From assembly GCA_947624435.1 (NCBI GenBank), contig CANQKE010000001.1, positions 1 through 64,000 on the forward strand: a stretch of 64,000 bases of DNA. The letters are read 5' to 3'. Positions 49,597 through 58,407 of this stretch are shown here, piece after piece. Below the pieces are notes generated by a model. The model saw only the letters and a program-made list of their open reading frames with translations, had not been told where the DNA came from and searched no databases. The DNA comes from an uncultured Ruminiclostridium sp. (GTDB lineage: Bacteria; Bacillota; Clostridia; Oscillospirales; Ruminococcaceae). The first letter of the stretch is position 1. The number at the start of each line of letters is the position of its first letter. A program made the translations under genes and the position numbers.

Positions 49597-51468
49597 ATGG
49601 CTAAAACACGACTTAAAGATGACATTTACTGCCTTAAGAGGGCGATGAAGATATGGCGGGAATACGCGCCGAAATACTGGACTTTTTCTATAATCAGAAA
49701 GGTTTTACAGCGGGTCTCGGCGTACTTTTCCCTCACGATGTCGGCGCTTTTGCTCGACGAAATATCGGGAGCGAGAGATGAGAAAAGGTTAATAATTTTC
49801 GCCTGTCTCACCGTTTTCGGAGGATTTTTGTTCTCGGTTCTGTCCCGCGCCGCACAGATGAAAGAGAGCATTTTGGACAGCCGGAATTATTACAAATATA
49901 CCCAAATCATGTTCGACGCGAACTGCAAGCTGCAATACGAGCACCTCGAAAACCCCGACATCAGGCTATTGAGCGAGAAGATAGACGCAAACACGAGGAC
50001 TATTTACGGCGGACTGATGAGCGTTTTGGATACCGCCGTCCCGAACATGGCAGAGGCACTGACCGATGTCGTTTTATCGCTCTCGCTGACTGCCGCCGCG
50101 CTCTTTGCAAGCGCTAACGGGCAGTTTACCGGAATATTAGGGATCATCAATTCCAAAGCGTCGAGCTGCTTAATGCTCATAATGATTGTGGCATTTTCGG
50201 CGCTGACGGTAAGGCTTCGGATTGCCCGCAGAAAGCGCGTGGATGAGGCGCGGGAGGAGATCTCGCTCACGAACCGCCAATACATGGCTTACGACCACCT
50301 CTGGGGCGAGGATATGACGATTTTCGGGCTCCACCCGATCGTCCTCAGCGAGTACCGCAAGCACACCTTGCGCCCATCTTGGCTTTTGAAACTCCAGAAA
50401 ACAGGACTTGTGTTCCGCGCGCTTGACGCCCCGAAAAACGCCGCCATGCAGATAATAATTCATCTTTACGTCGCGGCAAAGGCGTTCTGCGGGGCGTTCG
50501 GGATAGGCAGTTTTGTGCTTTACGAGGGTGCGATAAGCCGTTTTGTAAACGCCGTGGACATGCTGACCGAGATATGCACGTGGCTGCGCTTCAACACCAA
50601 GTATCTTCAGACGACCTATGAATTTTTCGACCTGCCGAATAATATGTACAAAGGCACGCTTGCCGTAGAAAAGCGGGACGATCTTGATTATGAGATAGAG
50701 TTTAAGGACGTGAGCTTCAAATATCCCCGCACCGACGCGTGGGCGCTCAGGCATATTTCGATGAAATTCAAGATAGGTGACAAAATCGCTATCGTCGGCG
50801 AGAACGGTTCGGGCAAGACGACCTTTATAAAGCTGCTCTGCCGTCTGTATGACCCGACCGAGGGGAAGATTTTACTTAACGGTATTGACATTACGCGCTA
50901 CCGCTATAATGAGTATATGGCGCTTTTTTCGGTGGTATTTCAGGACTTCCGTCTGTTCGGATTTTCACTTGGCGACAATGTGTCGGCGGGGTTCGGATAT
51001 GATGAAAAGCGTGCGCGGGACTGCCTTGAGCGCGCGGGAATGGGCGAAAAGTTAAGAGAGCTTGACATAAAGGCCGAGCAGGACGGCAAAAACGCGCTGG
51101 ATTACTGCAACGGCAGGGAGTACGACATAAACGGCGTTGATTTTTCCGGCGGCGAAGATCAGAAAATCGCGCTTGCAAAGGCGCTTTATAAGGACGCACC
51201 GTTCGTTATCTTAGACGAGCCGACAGCAAGCCTTGACCCGCTTGCCGAAGCGGCGGTGTATGAAAATTTCAACAATATCGCAAAGGACCGCACTTCTGTA
51301 TTTATCAGCCACCGCTTGTCAAGCTGCCGCTTTTGCGAAAGAATATTGGTGTTCGATAACGGGCAGATAGTGCAGGACGGCTGCCACGATGAACTTGAAG
51401 CGGCGGAAGGGAAGTATAGAACGCTCTGGAATGCGCAAGCGAAATATTATGTAGACGAACAAAAGTAA
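49597..51468 (+). CDS. ABC exporter half-transporter (membrane plus ATPase), second of pair
   Basis: 623 aa. About six membrane helices to residue 345, then an ATPase with Walker A G-E-N-G-S-G-K-T-T near 405, a degenerate signature F-S-G-G-E-D-Q near 520, Walker B V-I-L-D-E-P near 540 and S-H-R near 575. It is a diverged partner of the preceding half-transporter. The pair sits behind a LytTR two-component system, a setting common for peptide or bacteriocin export and immunity, but no precursor peptide was seen nearby. The ATG at 49597 follows leader repeat copy E. Confidence 0.88.
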   Translation: MAKTRLKDDIYCLKRAMKIWREYAPKYWTFSIIRKVLQRVSAYFSLTMSALLLDEISGARDEKRLIIFACLTVFGGFLFSVLSRAAQMKESILDSRNYYKYTQIMFDANCKLQYEHLENPDIRLLSEKIDANTRTIYGGLMSVLDTAVPNMAEALTDVVLSLSLTAAALFASANGQFTGILGIINSKASSCLMLIMIVAFSALTVRLRIARRKRVDEAREEISLTNRQYMAYDHLWGEDMTIFGLHPIVLSEYRKHTLRPSWLLKLQKTGLVFRALDAPKNAAMQIIIHLYVAAKAFCGAFGIGSFVLYEGAISRFVNAVDMLTEICTWLRFNTKYLQTTYEFFDLPNNMYKGTLAVEKRDDLDYEIEFKDVSFKYPRTDAWALRHISMKFKIGDKIAIVGENGSGKTTFIKLLCRLYDPTEGKILLNGIDITRYRYNEYMALFSVVFQDFRLFGFSLGDNVSAGFGYDEKRARDCLERAGMGEKLRELDIKAEQDGKNALDYCNGREYDINGVDFSGGEDQKIALAKALYKDAPFVILDEPTASLDPLAEAAVYENFNNIAKDRTSVFISHRLSSCRFCERILVFDNGQIVQDGCHDELEAAEGKYRTLWNAQAKYYVDEQK

Positions 51469-51486
51469 TGTAGACGAAAAGCAGTA

Positions 51487-51526
51487 AAAATTCCCGCCTG
51501 AAGATGATACTTCAGGCGGGAATTTT
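51487..51526. terminator. Bidirectional intrinsic terminator between convergent genes
   Basis: A 17-bp perfect stem (51487-51503 with 51510-51526), AAAATTCCCGCCTGAAG on the left, with A- and T-runs at its feet. Confidence 0.93.
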
Positions 51527-51536
51527 ATCTAAAAAA

Positions 51537-52958
51537 TCAATTACTGCCTATTACTTTTATCAGTCTTATATCGGAATAGCCGTAAGCCGACATAGGATAA
51601 TCCACCTTATCGGAGGTGTTGCTGTTTACCAGATAATCGATGATGTTTCCGGAGGAATCCTTTACTACTTGAGTGATTATGACCGAATGATAGGTGTATC
51701 CGTTGACCGAATACTGGATAATATCGCCCGGCTCTCCGGTGTAAAGATTAGCGTCCGGCACAGTTACCAGCACGTCGGTATTGTTAAGACAATACTGGTA
51801 AAAGCTGTAGGTATCCGACCAGGAGGGAACGCGCCCTTTGGCGGTCTCCTTGTAGTTCAGCTCGTCGTCGTACCATTTCCACTGCTTATCGTATGTACCT
51901 TTGCTGTCCATCGGTATCCCGCTTTCATGCAGACACTGCGAAACGAAGTTCTGACAGTTCCCGCCGAAACCGGAGTAGTCGCTGTAATTCTCTTTGTTGC
52001 GCACCACCGAGGTCTTGTCTGTCCATTGGTAGGAGTACGCTACGGCGGCGTCCCTGTCATATTCATTCTCGGCGGTGACGGTTATTTCGGCATCGGCGGC
52101 GGTTTCGGCCTGCTTTTTACGGTCGCTTGCCGATGCGTCTACCGCTGCTGTAAGCTGTTCGAGAACGCTCGCGAACGTTTTGGAAATATCCGTCTTTTCC
52201 GGAAAATCCGCCTCGGTAAAATCTGAGCCGTACGGATCCATATCCAGACGAGTCATAACGTATTCCTCGGTTTCTACCGTAGCGGCGTTTTCGTCATACA
52301 GCATGATGAACTTTCCGCTGTCCGAGGATATCTTCGCTTTGCCGTCGTTGCCGACCGTGTAGGAGGGCTCGTCGCTAAGTGCAAAGTCTATCTTTTCTCC
52401 AAGCTTGTAGTTTATTGAATAAGATCCGTCGCTTATTTTGAAATCGGTGATGGTTATATCGACCTCGGCAGTCGTAAATGACAGATTGGATTCAAACGAT
52501 CTGTGCAGATACACTTCATATTCCAACACCGTGGAATTGAGTGCGGCGAAAAGCTCGCCACGGCGGACTTCCTTATCGAAATATTCGTCGAGAGGGGAAT
52601 ATTCCAGACTGCCAAGCGCAATATATTTGTCGGTGAAATATCCGGTCAGCAGCTCTTTGACCGTATTCGGTATGGGAGCGGCGGTGTCGTCGATATTGAC
52701 ATTTACCGTGGGCCTTGTATATGCTAAAGTGCCGCTGTTTTCCAGCGACAGCGAAACATCCTCTTTTATCGCCTGCTGTGAGCTTTCTTCCGAAGTGTTT
52801 ACCTCGATAGTAAGGTCGTTTTTAAGCTCTCCGCTTGCCGCAAGAATTATAACAAATACTACAACTACGCCGAATATGCAAAGACACGGCACGGTCAGCA
52901 GCGCCGTTAACGCGGAATTTTTCTTCTTTTTTCCGTATGAGGTACGTCTGTTGCTCAA
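51537..52958 (-). CDS. Membrane-anchored Amidase_6 domain protein
   Basis: 473 aa, TTG start with AGGT 12 nt upstream. A basic N-terminus and one membrane helix (about 20-42) lead to a 250-aa extracytoplasmic region rich in Ser/Thr/Asp, then a C-terminal Amidase_6 domain from about 300: Y-D-R-D-A-A-V-A-Y near 301, the catalytic Cys in G-G-N-C-Q-N-F-V-S-Q near 331-340, and the late His in Y-H-S-V-I near 427. Relatives are cell-wall or surface papain-like hydrolases of unclear substrate. Confidence 0.85.
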   Translation of the reverse strand: MSNRRTSYGKKKKNSALTALLTVPCLCIFGVVVVFVIILAASGELKNDLTIEVNTSEESSQQAIKEDVSLSLENSGTLAYTRPTVNVNIDDTAAPIPNTVKELLTGYFTDKYIALGSLEYSPLDEYFDKEVRRGELFAALNSTVLEYEVYLHRSFESNLSFTTAEVDITITDFKISDGSYSINYKLGEKIDFALSDEPSYTVGNDGKAKISSDSGKFIMLYDENAATVETEEYVMTRLDMDPYGSDFTEADFPEKTDISKTFASVLEQLTAAVDASASDRKKQAETAADAEITVTAENEYDRDAAVAYSYQWTDKTSVVRNKENYSDYSGFGGNCQNFVSQCLHESGIPMDSKGTYDKQWKWYDDELNYKETAKGRVPSWSDTYSFYQYCLNNTDVLVTVPDANLYTGEPGDIIQYSVNGYTYHSVIITQVVKDSSGNIIDYLVNSNTSDKVDYPMSAYGYSDIRLIKVIGSN

Positions 52959-52993
52959 GCTGTTTTACCTCGCTTTTCAGTTCTTCTATTTGC

Positions 52994-53022
52994 AGTTTAA
53001 CATAAAAATCGAAATATGTCAA
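52994..53022 (-). promoter_or_regulatory. Promoter of the Amidase_6 gene
   Basis: On the minus strand TTGACA (53022-53017), a 17-bp spacer and TAAACT (52999-52994). Confidence 0.8.
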
Positions 53023-53133
53023 CAAATTTCACAATAGTTTCATTTTGTGATTTTCGGTACATACACCATCTTTTTGCCGGCCGCATATTTTGTTATCGCG
53101 GGAGCGCATATTATCTAAAAGGAGTGAAACAGT

Positions 53134-54237
53134 ATGTACAAAAAACTCTCACGACCGCTCAAAGGCGCGGATATCAGCTATGCACAGGAAGATTTTGATT
53201 TTGCCGAGGCAAAGGATTACGGAATACGGTTTTTTATTATTCGTGCGGGAATAGGCAACAGCACAGATTCGCTGCTTTATTCCCATATAGCCGGCGCTAA
53301 GTCGGTCGGTATACCGTTCGGCTTTTATTGGTATTCTACCGCAATGAGCGTTAAAGATGCAAAGGCCGAGGCTGCCGCCTGCCTTGCTGCGATAAAGGAC
53401 TATAAACCGGAATATCCTGTATTTTATGATATAGAAAGTCAGCAGCAGATAGATTTGCTCACCACTAGGGAACGCACCGATATAATAAAAGCGTTCTGCA
53501 ACGCGGTCATAAAGGGCGGCTATCCCTGCGGCGTATACCTGAATCCCAGCTGGATACTGAATTATATCGAAAAGTCGGAGATAGTGGACAAATATGAGCT
53601 TTGGCTTGCTAACTGGACAGACAGCCCCAACAAGCCTACCGGTTTTGAATTCGGTCAAACGATATGGCAGTGGGGCTTGGATATCATAGGCGGCATAGAA
53701 ACCGACGGTGATCTGTGCTATGTGGATTATCCCTCCATCACCAAGGAGTTTTACGATAAGAATAAGCCCGAACCCAAGCCTGAACCCGTGCCTGAGCCGG
53801 AACCCACACCTAAGCCGGAACCCAAGCCTGTATTCAAGGTCGGGGAAATGGTAAAAGTCAAAAGAGGCGCAAAGACCTATGACGGTAAACCGCTTGCCAG
53901 CTTTGTATACGACAATGCCTACACGGTCAAGCAGGTCGGCATTGTCGGCAAGCCGGATTATATAGTGATAGGAATTGCCGGAAAAGTTACCGCCGCGGTA
54001 AAGGCTGACGATCTCATACCATACAAAGTACCCGCCGTAAAAATTAAGGTAGGGGAGAAGGTCAGAGTCAAAAGAGGTGCAAGGACTTACGACGGTAAAT
54101 CGCTCGCCGGCTTTGTCTATGACAATGTTTATACTGTCCAGCAGGTAGGCATTGTAGGTAAACCAGATTATATCGTGATAGGAGTTGACGGTCAGGTGAC
54201 CGCCGCGGTCAAAGCAAGCGATCTTTACAAAGCGTAG
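53134..54237 (+). CDS. GH25 lysozyme with two C-terminal repeat modules
   Basis: 367 aa. Residues 8-205 form a glycoside hydrolase 25 domain (G-A-D-I-S-Y near 11, the catalytic D-x-E in Y-D-I-E-S near 97, W-Q-W-G near 187). A Pro/Glu/Lys linker of P-E-P-K/T repeats (about 212-235) is followed by two near-identical modules of about 60 aa (K-V-G-E-x-V-x-V-K-R-G-A and Y-T-V-x-Q-V-G-I-V-G), probably SH3-like wall-binding units. No signal peptide is visible, which is usual for endolysins but no phage genes surround it; export by another route or lysis is possible. AAAGGAG precedes the ATG. Confidence 0.9.
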   Translation: MYKKLSRPLKGADISYAQEDFDFAEAKDYGIRFFIIRAGIGNSTDSLLYSHIAGAKSVGIPFGFYWYSTAMSVKDAKAEAAACLAAIKDYKPEYPVFYDIESQQQIDLLTTRERTDIIKAFCNAVIKGGYPCGVYLNPSWILNYIEKSEIVDKYELWLANWTDSPNKPTGFEFGQTIWQWGLDIIGGIETDGDLCYVDYPSITKEFYDKNKPEPKPEPVPEPEPTPKPEPKPVFKVGEMVKVKRGAKTYDGKPLASFVYDNAYTVKQVGIVGKPDYIVIGIAGKVTAAVKADDLIPYKVPAVKIKVGEKVRVKRGARTYDGKSLAGFVYDNVYTVQQVGIVGKPDYIVIGVDGQVTAAVKASDLYKA

Positions 54238-54282
54238 CAAAATATACGCCGTTAAAGAAGCGGCCTTTACAAATCATAAAAC

Positions 54283-54306
54283 GCTCCCCGCCTTATGACG
54301 GGGAGC
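54283..54306. terminator. Intrinsic terminator between convergent GH25 and GH94 genes
   Basis: GCTCCCCG (54283-54290) pairs with CGGGGAGC (54299-54306); the minus-strand side is followed by GTTTTAT and serves the GH94 gene. Confidence 0.85.
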
Positions 54307-54323
54307 AATTTGCGTATTATGTA

Positions 54324-56825
54324 TTAGCCGAGGACTACTTCAACAGTATGAACACCGTCGCTGAATGCGGGAATGATGTTGCCGTCAACGTCCTTGCCGT
54401 CTACCTTTACCGATCTAACGCCATGACCGGTATGCTCGGGATTGGAAACCGTGATATTGTAGGTCGCGCCTCTGAACAGTCTTGACGCGGTAAAGCCGTC
54501 CCATGCAGAGGGAATGGACGGGTCTATCTTAAGACCGTTGTAATCCGGTTTGATACCGAGAATATACTGCGATACAGCCACGAAATTCCATGCCGCTGTA
54601 CCTGTGAGCCAGGAGTTCTTTGCCTCGCCGTGACGGGCAGCGTCCTTTCCGGCTATCATCTGAGCGTATACATACGGCTCGGTGCGGTGCAGGTCGGAAA
54701 TATCCTCTCTGTATGCCGGAGCGATCTTTGAATAGTATTCAAATGCCTTGTCGCCTCTGCCTACCGCGGCTTCCGCACAGATTATCCATGCGTTGTTGTG
54801 GCAGAAGATTCCGGCGTTCTCCTTATATCCCGGCGGATAAGTGGATATCTCACCGTACTCAACGTAATAATGGGTGAACGCGGGGTTGTTAAGCACCAGA
54901 CCGTGCTTTGAATTAAGATATTTGTCTACGCTGTTTAACGTCTGTATATCGTAACCCTTGTCCTTGCCTATACCGGCGAGAACGCACCAGCCCTGCGGCT
55001 CGATGAAGATTTTGCCTTCCTCGTTCTCGGAAGAACCTACCTTGTTGCCGTTATGGTCATACGCACGCAGGAACCATTCTCCGTCGTAACCGTATTTCTC
55101 GGTAAGCTCTCTCATCTTCTCTATCTCGCCCTCGGCTCTCTTCGCCTCGGCTTCGTCGCCCTTAAGACGGCACATAGCGGGATATTCGGGAGCAATATAG
55201 CAGAACATTCCGGCGATCATGACCGATTCAGCTATCTGGCTGTAGAAAGGCGGCTCGGTGAACATTTCCTTGTTGTTGTAGGTCTGGAAGGATTCGCCCG
55301 GCTTATCCGAGAAGCAGGAGAGATTCAGGCAGTCGTTCCAGTCGGCGCGTCCGCTCAGCGGCAGGCCGTGAGGTCCTACCTTCTTAACGACGTGGTTAAA
55401 CGCGCGCTTCATATGGTCGAGCATGGTGTCAGCCAGCTCGTCTTTGTTTTCGTAAGGAACCTTTTCGTCCAGTATGGAAACGTCGCCGGTTTCCTTGATA
55501 TATGCGGCTGTTGCGAGTATCATCCACAGCGGGTCGTCGTTGAAGTTAGAGCCCAGCTCGTGATTGCCTTTCTTGGTAAGAGGCTGGTACTGGTGATAAG
55601 CGCCGCCGTCCTCTAACATGGTAGCCGCGAGGTCGAGCAGTCTTTCTCTTGCTCTGGTCGGTATCTGATGAACGAAACCGAGCAGGTCCTGGTTAGAATC
55701 ACGGAAGCCCATGCCTCTGCCTATACCGCTTTCAAAATAAGATGCGGAGCGCGACATATTAAAGGTAACCATGCACTGGTACTGATTCCAGATATTTACC
55801 ATGCGGTTGAGCTTTTCGTCGGGCGAATTTACGCTGTACTGGCCGAGCAGACTGTTCCAGTGAGCCTTGAGCTGCTCGAACAGCTTGTCCGCTTTTTCGG
55901 CGGTGTCGCACATTGCGAGCATTTCCTGCGCCTTTTTCTTGTTGATTATATTCTTTTTGCTGTTGCCGGAGGTTATAATAGTGCTGTTTTCGTCAAGATC
56001 GGGAGCAAACTTCTCGTTTACGGGATTTTCCACATATCCGAGGCAGAATACCAGGTCTTTGCTTTCGCCTGGCTTTAAGTCAAGCTCGATATAATGCGAA
56101 GCTATCGGCGACCAGCCGTCCGCAACGGACATCGAGGGCTTGCCTGCCAGCACCGTCTGCGGAGAGTCAAAACCGTTGTACAGTCCGAGGAAGCTCTCTC
56201 TGTCGGTATCGAATCCCGATATCGGGGCGTTAACGGCATAAAAAGCGAAATGGTCGCGCCTTTCTTTATATTCGGTCTTGTGATAAATAACGGAACCGTC
56301 TATCTCTACCTCACCGGTATTAAAGTTTCTCTGGAAATTAGTGGTGTCATCGTTTGCGTCCCATAAGCACCATTCAGCCAGACTGAACAGCTTTAGCTGC
56401 TTTTCCTTGTCGGAATTGTTGGTAACGGTGACCTTTTGTATCTCTCCGTTGAAGTCCTGCGGTACGAAGAAAGTAACACCGACGGTAACTCCCATCGAAG
56501 AGCCGGTTATCTTTGTATAGCCCATGCCGTGACGGCACTCGTAAGAATCAAGCTCGGTCTTTACGGGCGACCAGCCGGGATTCCAGACATGCCCTCCGTC
56601 GTTTATGTAAAAATAACGACCTCCCATATCCACCGGTACATTGTTGTAGCGGTATCGCGTGATCCTCCTGAGCCTTGCATCCTTGTAGAAGCTGTAGCCG
56701 CCTGCTGTGTTTGAAATAAGCGAGAAAAAGCCCTGTGTTCCGAGGTAATTAATCCACGGATAAGGCGTCTTGGGAGATGTGATGACATATTCCCTGTTGG
56801 CATCGTCAAAATAGCCGTATTTCAT
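54324..56825 (-). CDS. cbp: Cellobiose phosphorylase (GH94)
   Basis: 833 aa. GH94 enzymes split cellobiose with phosphate to glucose 1-phosphate and glucose in the cytosol, saving ATP in cellulose users. The N-terminal beta-sandwich includes N-N-V-P-V-D and Y-F-Y-I-N-D; the catalytic barrel has F-R-D-S-N-Q-D-L near 375, the general-acid Asp in R-A-D-W-N-D-C near 490, and H-N-N-A-W near 675. Length and motifs match cellobiose rather than cellodextrin or chitobiose phosphorylase, but specificity is not proven. It has a 230-nt structured leader and a divergent AraC regulator. Confidence 0.92.
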   Translation of the reverse strand: MKYGYFDDANREYVITSPKTPYPWINYLGTQGFFSLISNTAGGYSFYKDARLRRITRYRYNNVPVDMGGRYFYINDGGHVWNPGWSPVKTELDSYECRHGMGYTKITGSSMGVTVGVTFFVPQDFNGEIQKVTVTNNSDKEKQLKLFSLAEWCLWDANDDTTNFQRNFNTGEVEIDGSVIYHKTEYKERRDHFAFYAVNAPISGFDTDRESFLGLYNGFDSPQTVLAGKPSMSVADGWSPIASHYIELDLKPGESKDLVFCLGYVENPVNEKFAPDLDENSTIITSGNSKKNIINKKKAQEMLAMCDTAEKADKLFEQLKAHWNSLLGQYSVNSPDEKLNRMVNIWNQYQCMVTFNMSRSASYFESGIGRGMGFRDSNQDLLGFVHQIPTRARERLLDLAATMLEDGGAYHQYQPLTKKGNHELGSNFNDDPLWMILATAAYIKETGDVSILDEKVPYENKDELADTMLDHMKRAFNHVVKKVGPHGLPLSGRADWNDCLNLSCFSDKPGESFQTYNNKEMFTEPPFYSQIAESVMIAGMFCYIAPEYPAMCRLKGDEAEAKRAEGEIEKMRELTEKYGYDGEWFLRAYDHNGNKVGSSENEEGKIFIEPQGWCVLAGIGKDKGYDIQTLNSVDKYLNSKHGLVLNNPAFTHYYVEYGEISTYPPGYKENAGIFCHNNAWIICAEAAVGRGDKAFEYYSKIAPAYREDISDLHRTEPYVYAQMIAGKDAARHGEAKNSWLTGTAAWNFVAVSQYILGIKPDYNGLKIDPSIPSAWDGFTASRLFRGATYNITVSNPEHTGHGVRSVKVDGKDVDGNIIPAFSDGVHTVEVVLG

Positions 56826-57053
56826 GTTGACCTCCTAAATTTTACTGTGACGCGTCCGTTCGGTACAGAGCTTTCGCACGGTGCGTCTTTTTAATAAGGA
56901 GAGCCTAGCCTTCTTTTAACGTTTTATACACGCTAAAAGGTGCACAGCGGATCTTACAGAGCAAATTGCGTCAAGACAAAGCGACGGTAAGACCGGCAGA
57001 GTGATATTGACGCGCGGCTCTGTTCAAAAACCGGCTTGGCTTTACTCACCTTT
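56826..57053 (-). promoter_or_regulatory. Long structured 5' leader of the cellobiose phosphorylase gene
   Basis: About 228 nt between the predicted start of transcription and the ATG. On the minus strand ACAGAGC pairs with GCTCTGT (57023-57017 with 56962-56956) and, stacked inside it, GCGTCAA with TTGACGC (57013-57007 with 56974-56968). Nearer the gene are TTTTAGCGT/ACGTTAAAA and GACGC/GCGTC stems and a final AGGAGG. A regulatory RNA is likely; no known riboswitch was recognised. Confidence 0.55.
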
Positions 57054-57058
57054 GTTTT

Positions 57059-57087
57059 ATTATATAACATTTATTCACTTTCCGCAA
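57059..57087 (-). promoter_or_regulatory. Promoter of the cellobiose phosphorylase gene
   Basis: On the minus strand TTGCGG (57087-57082), a 17-bp spacer and TATAAT (57064-57059). Confidence 0.75.
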
Positions 57088-57219
57088 GTATATTTTGACA
57101 TTTTGTAAAAAATTTTTAGTTACATTAGAAAGAACTTACACTTTTTACCCGAATTTTTGAAAATTTTCATATAAAATTTACAAATAATAGGATTTTTACA
57201 AAAATCTTTAATTTTTATC

Positions 57220-57248
57220 TTTACTTTGGAAAAATTAAATGTTATAAT
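57220..57248 (+). promoter_or_regulatory. Promoter of the AraC regulator gene
   Basis: TTTACT, a 17-bp spacer and TATAAT (57243-57248). The 130 bp between this and the divergent promoter are very AT-rich and are where the AraC protein would be expected to bind; no clear repeat was identified. Confidence 0.6.
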
Positions 57249-57393
57249 AACATTGGGTAACTACATACCGATCAAGGTGATTTGGGACGCCTTGAATAGT
57301 ATGCAGTAGAGATATATACAAAAAAACGTTACCTTGAGGCGGATTTTTGATTTGTAATTCGGGGTACATTTGCAGGAAAGGCAGGGCAGAAAT

Positions 57394-58245
57394 ATGAAGT
57401 ACATTGATTATCGTGAGAAACGCAGCCACGGCAGCAAAGAATTTCCGTTTGCGGTGTATCATGTGACGGACGAGCATCCGAGATATCACATGATATATCA
57501 TTGGCATTCGGAATGTGAACTGATGGTAGTAAGATCCGGAAGCTTTGAGCTTAACATCGACGGACAGGATCACACCTTATATGAGGGTGACTGTTCGCTG
57601 ATAATGGGCGGTTCATTGCACGGCGGTATGCCGCTAAAATGTGTGTATGACTGCCTTGTGTTTGATATGGCGGCGCTAATAAAGGGCTGTCCTGAATGTT
57701 CGCTTATGTTGCAGCCGGTAATGAATCACGAAAAGAAATTTTCGGCGGTATTGCACAGCGGTACAGCGGCGGCAAAATATGCGGCGGAGGCTGTTGACGT
57801 AATGCTTAAAAAAGAGCCGGGATATGAATTTTTTGTACAGGGCAGCCTCTTATCAATGCTCGGCAGTATAATGTCTACCGATGAAATGCACCCGCAGACC
57901 GAAGCGGTGCAGGGGGATATGAAAAGAGTACGCAAGTTCAAGAAGGTACTTTCTTTTATCGAAACGCATTATAAAGAACCTATCACGCTTGCCGATATGG
58001 CAAAACAGTGCGGCATGAACCGGAATTATTTCTGCCGCGCATTCAAGGAATATACCTCGAAAACGCCGGTCGAGTATCTGAATTACTATCGTATAGAATC
58101 GGCGTGCGAGCAGATAGTGGGTACCGATGATAAGCTGATAGATATCGCAATGAACTGCGGTTTCAACGATTACAGCTATTTTATAAAGGTGTTCAAAAGC
58201 CATAAGGGAGTAACACCGAGAGACTTTTGCAGAAAAAGCTTTTGA
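57394..58245 (+). CDS. AraC family transcriptional regulator
   Basis: 283 aa. The N-terminal cupin (H-W-H-S-E-C-E-L near 34-41) binds a ligand, probably a sugar, and the C-terminal double HTH (about 180-283) has I-T-L-A-D-M-A, M-N-R-N-Y-F-C-R-A-F-K-E and I-A-M-N-C-G-F-N-D-Y-S-Y-F. Divergence from the GH94 gene suggests it controls cellobiose use. The ATG at 57394 lies 12 nt after AGGAAAGG. Confidence 0.92.
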   Translation: MKYIDYREKRSHGSKEFPFAVYHVTDEHPRYHMIYHWHSECELMVVRSGSFELNIDGQDHTLYEGDCSLIMGGSLHGGMPLKCVYDCLVFDMAALIKGCPECSLMLQPVMNHEKKFSAVLHSGTAAAKYAAEAVDVMLKKEPGYEFFVQGSLLSMLGSIMSTDEMHPQTEAVQGDMKRVRKFKKVLSFIETHYKEPITLADMAKQCGMNRNYFCRAFKEYTSKTPVEYLNYYRIESACEQIVGTDDKLIDIAMNCGFNDYSYFIKVFKSHKGVTPRDFCRKSF

Positions 58246-58306
58246 CCGCTGACTGATATTCCGCCCGGCATGGCGGGATAAAATACAGCCGGATTTAATA
58301 AAAAAT

Positions 58307-58346
58307 AAAAACAGCGTGGAGAGCGGATACTTTCCACGCTGTTTTT
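58307..58346. terminator. Bidirectional intrinsic terminator
   Basis: AAAAACAGCGTGGA (58307-58320) pairs with the right arm (58333-58346) around GAGCGGATACTT. It serves araC on plus and the M23 gene on minus. Confidence 0.9.
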
Positions 58347-58360
58347 AACAGTAAACGAAC

Positions 58361-58388
58361 GCGTCCCGCTGAAATTTCTGCGGGACGC
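58361..58388. terminator. Second hairpin after the M23 gene
   Basis: GCGTCCCGC pairs with GCGGGACGC (58361-58369, 58380-58388). No T-tract follows on the minus strand, so it probably only assists the next terminator. Confidence 0.5.
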
Positions 58389-58407
58389 TGTTTCGTATTG
58401 CTAAGTT

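Noticed and set aside
51504..53037. Plus-strand frames (240 and 199 codons) over the Amidase_6 gene
   Set aside because: Shadows of the minus-strand gene; low-complexity Ser/Val-rich translations without start signals.
53149..54240. Long open frame (363 codons) on the minus strand opposite the GH25 gene
   Set aside because: It mirrors the GH25 coding frame, has no ribosome site, and its sequence has no recognisable domains; the GH25 motifs on plus are clear.
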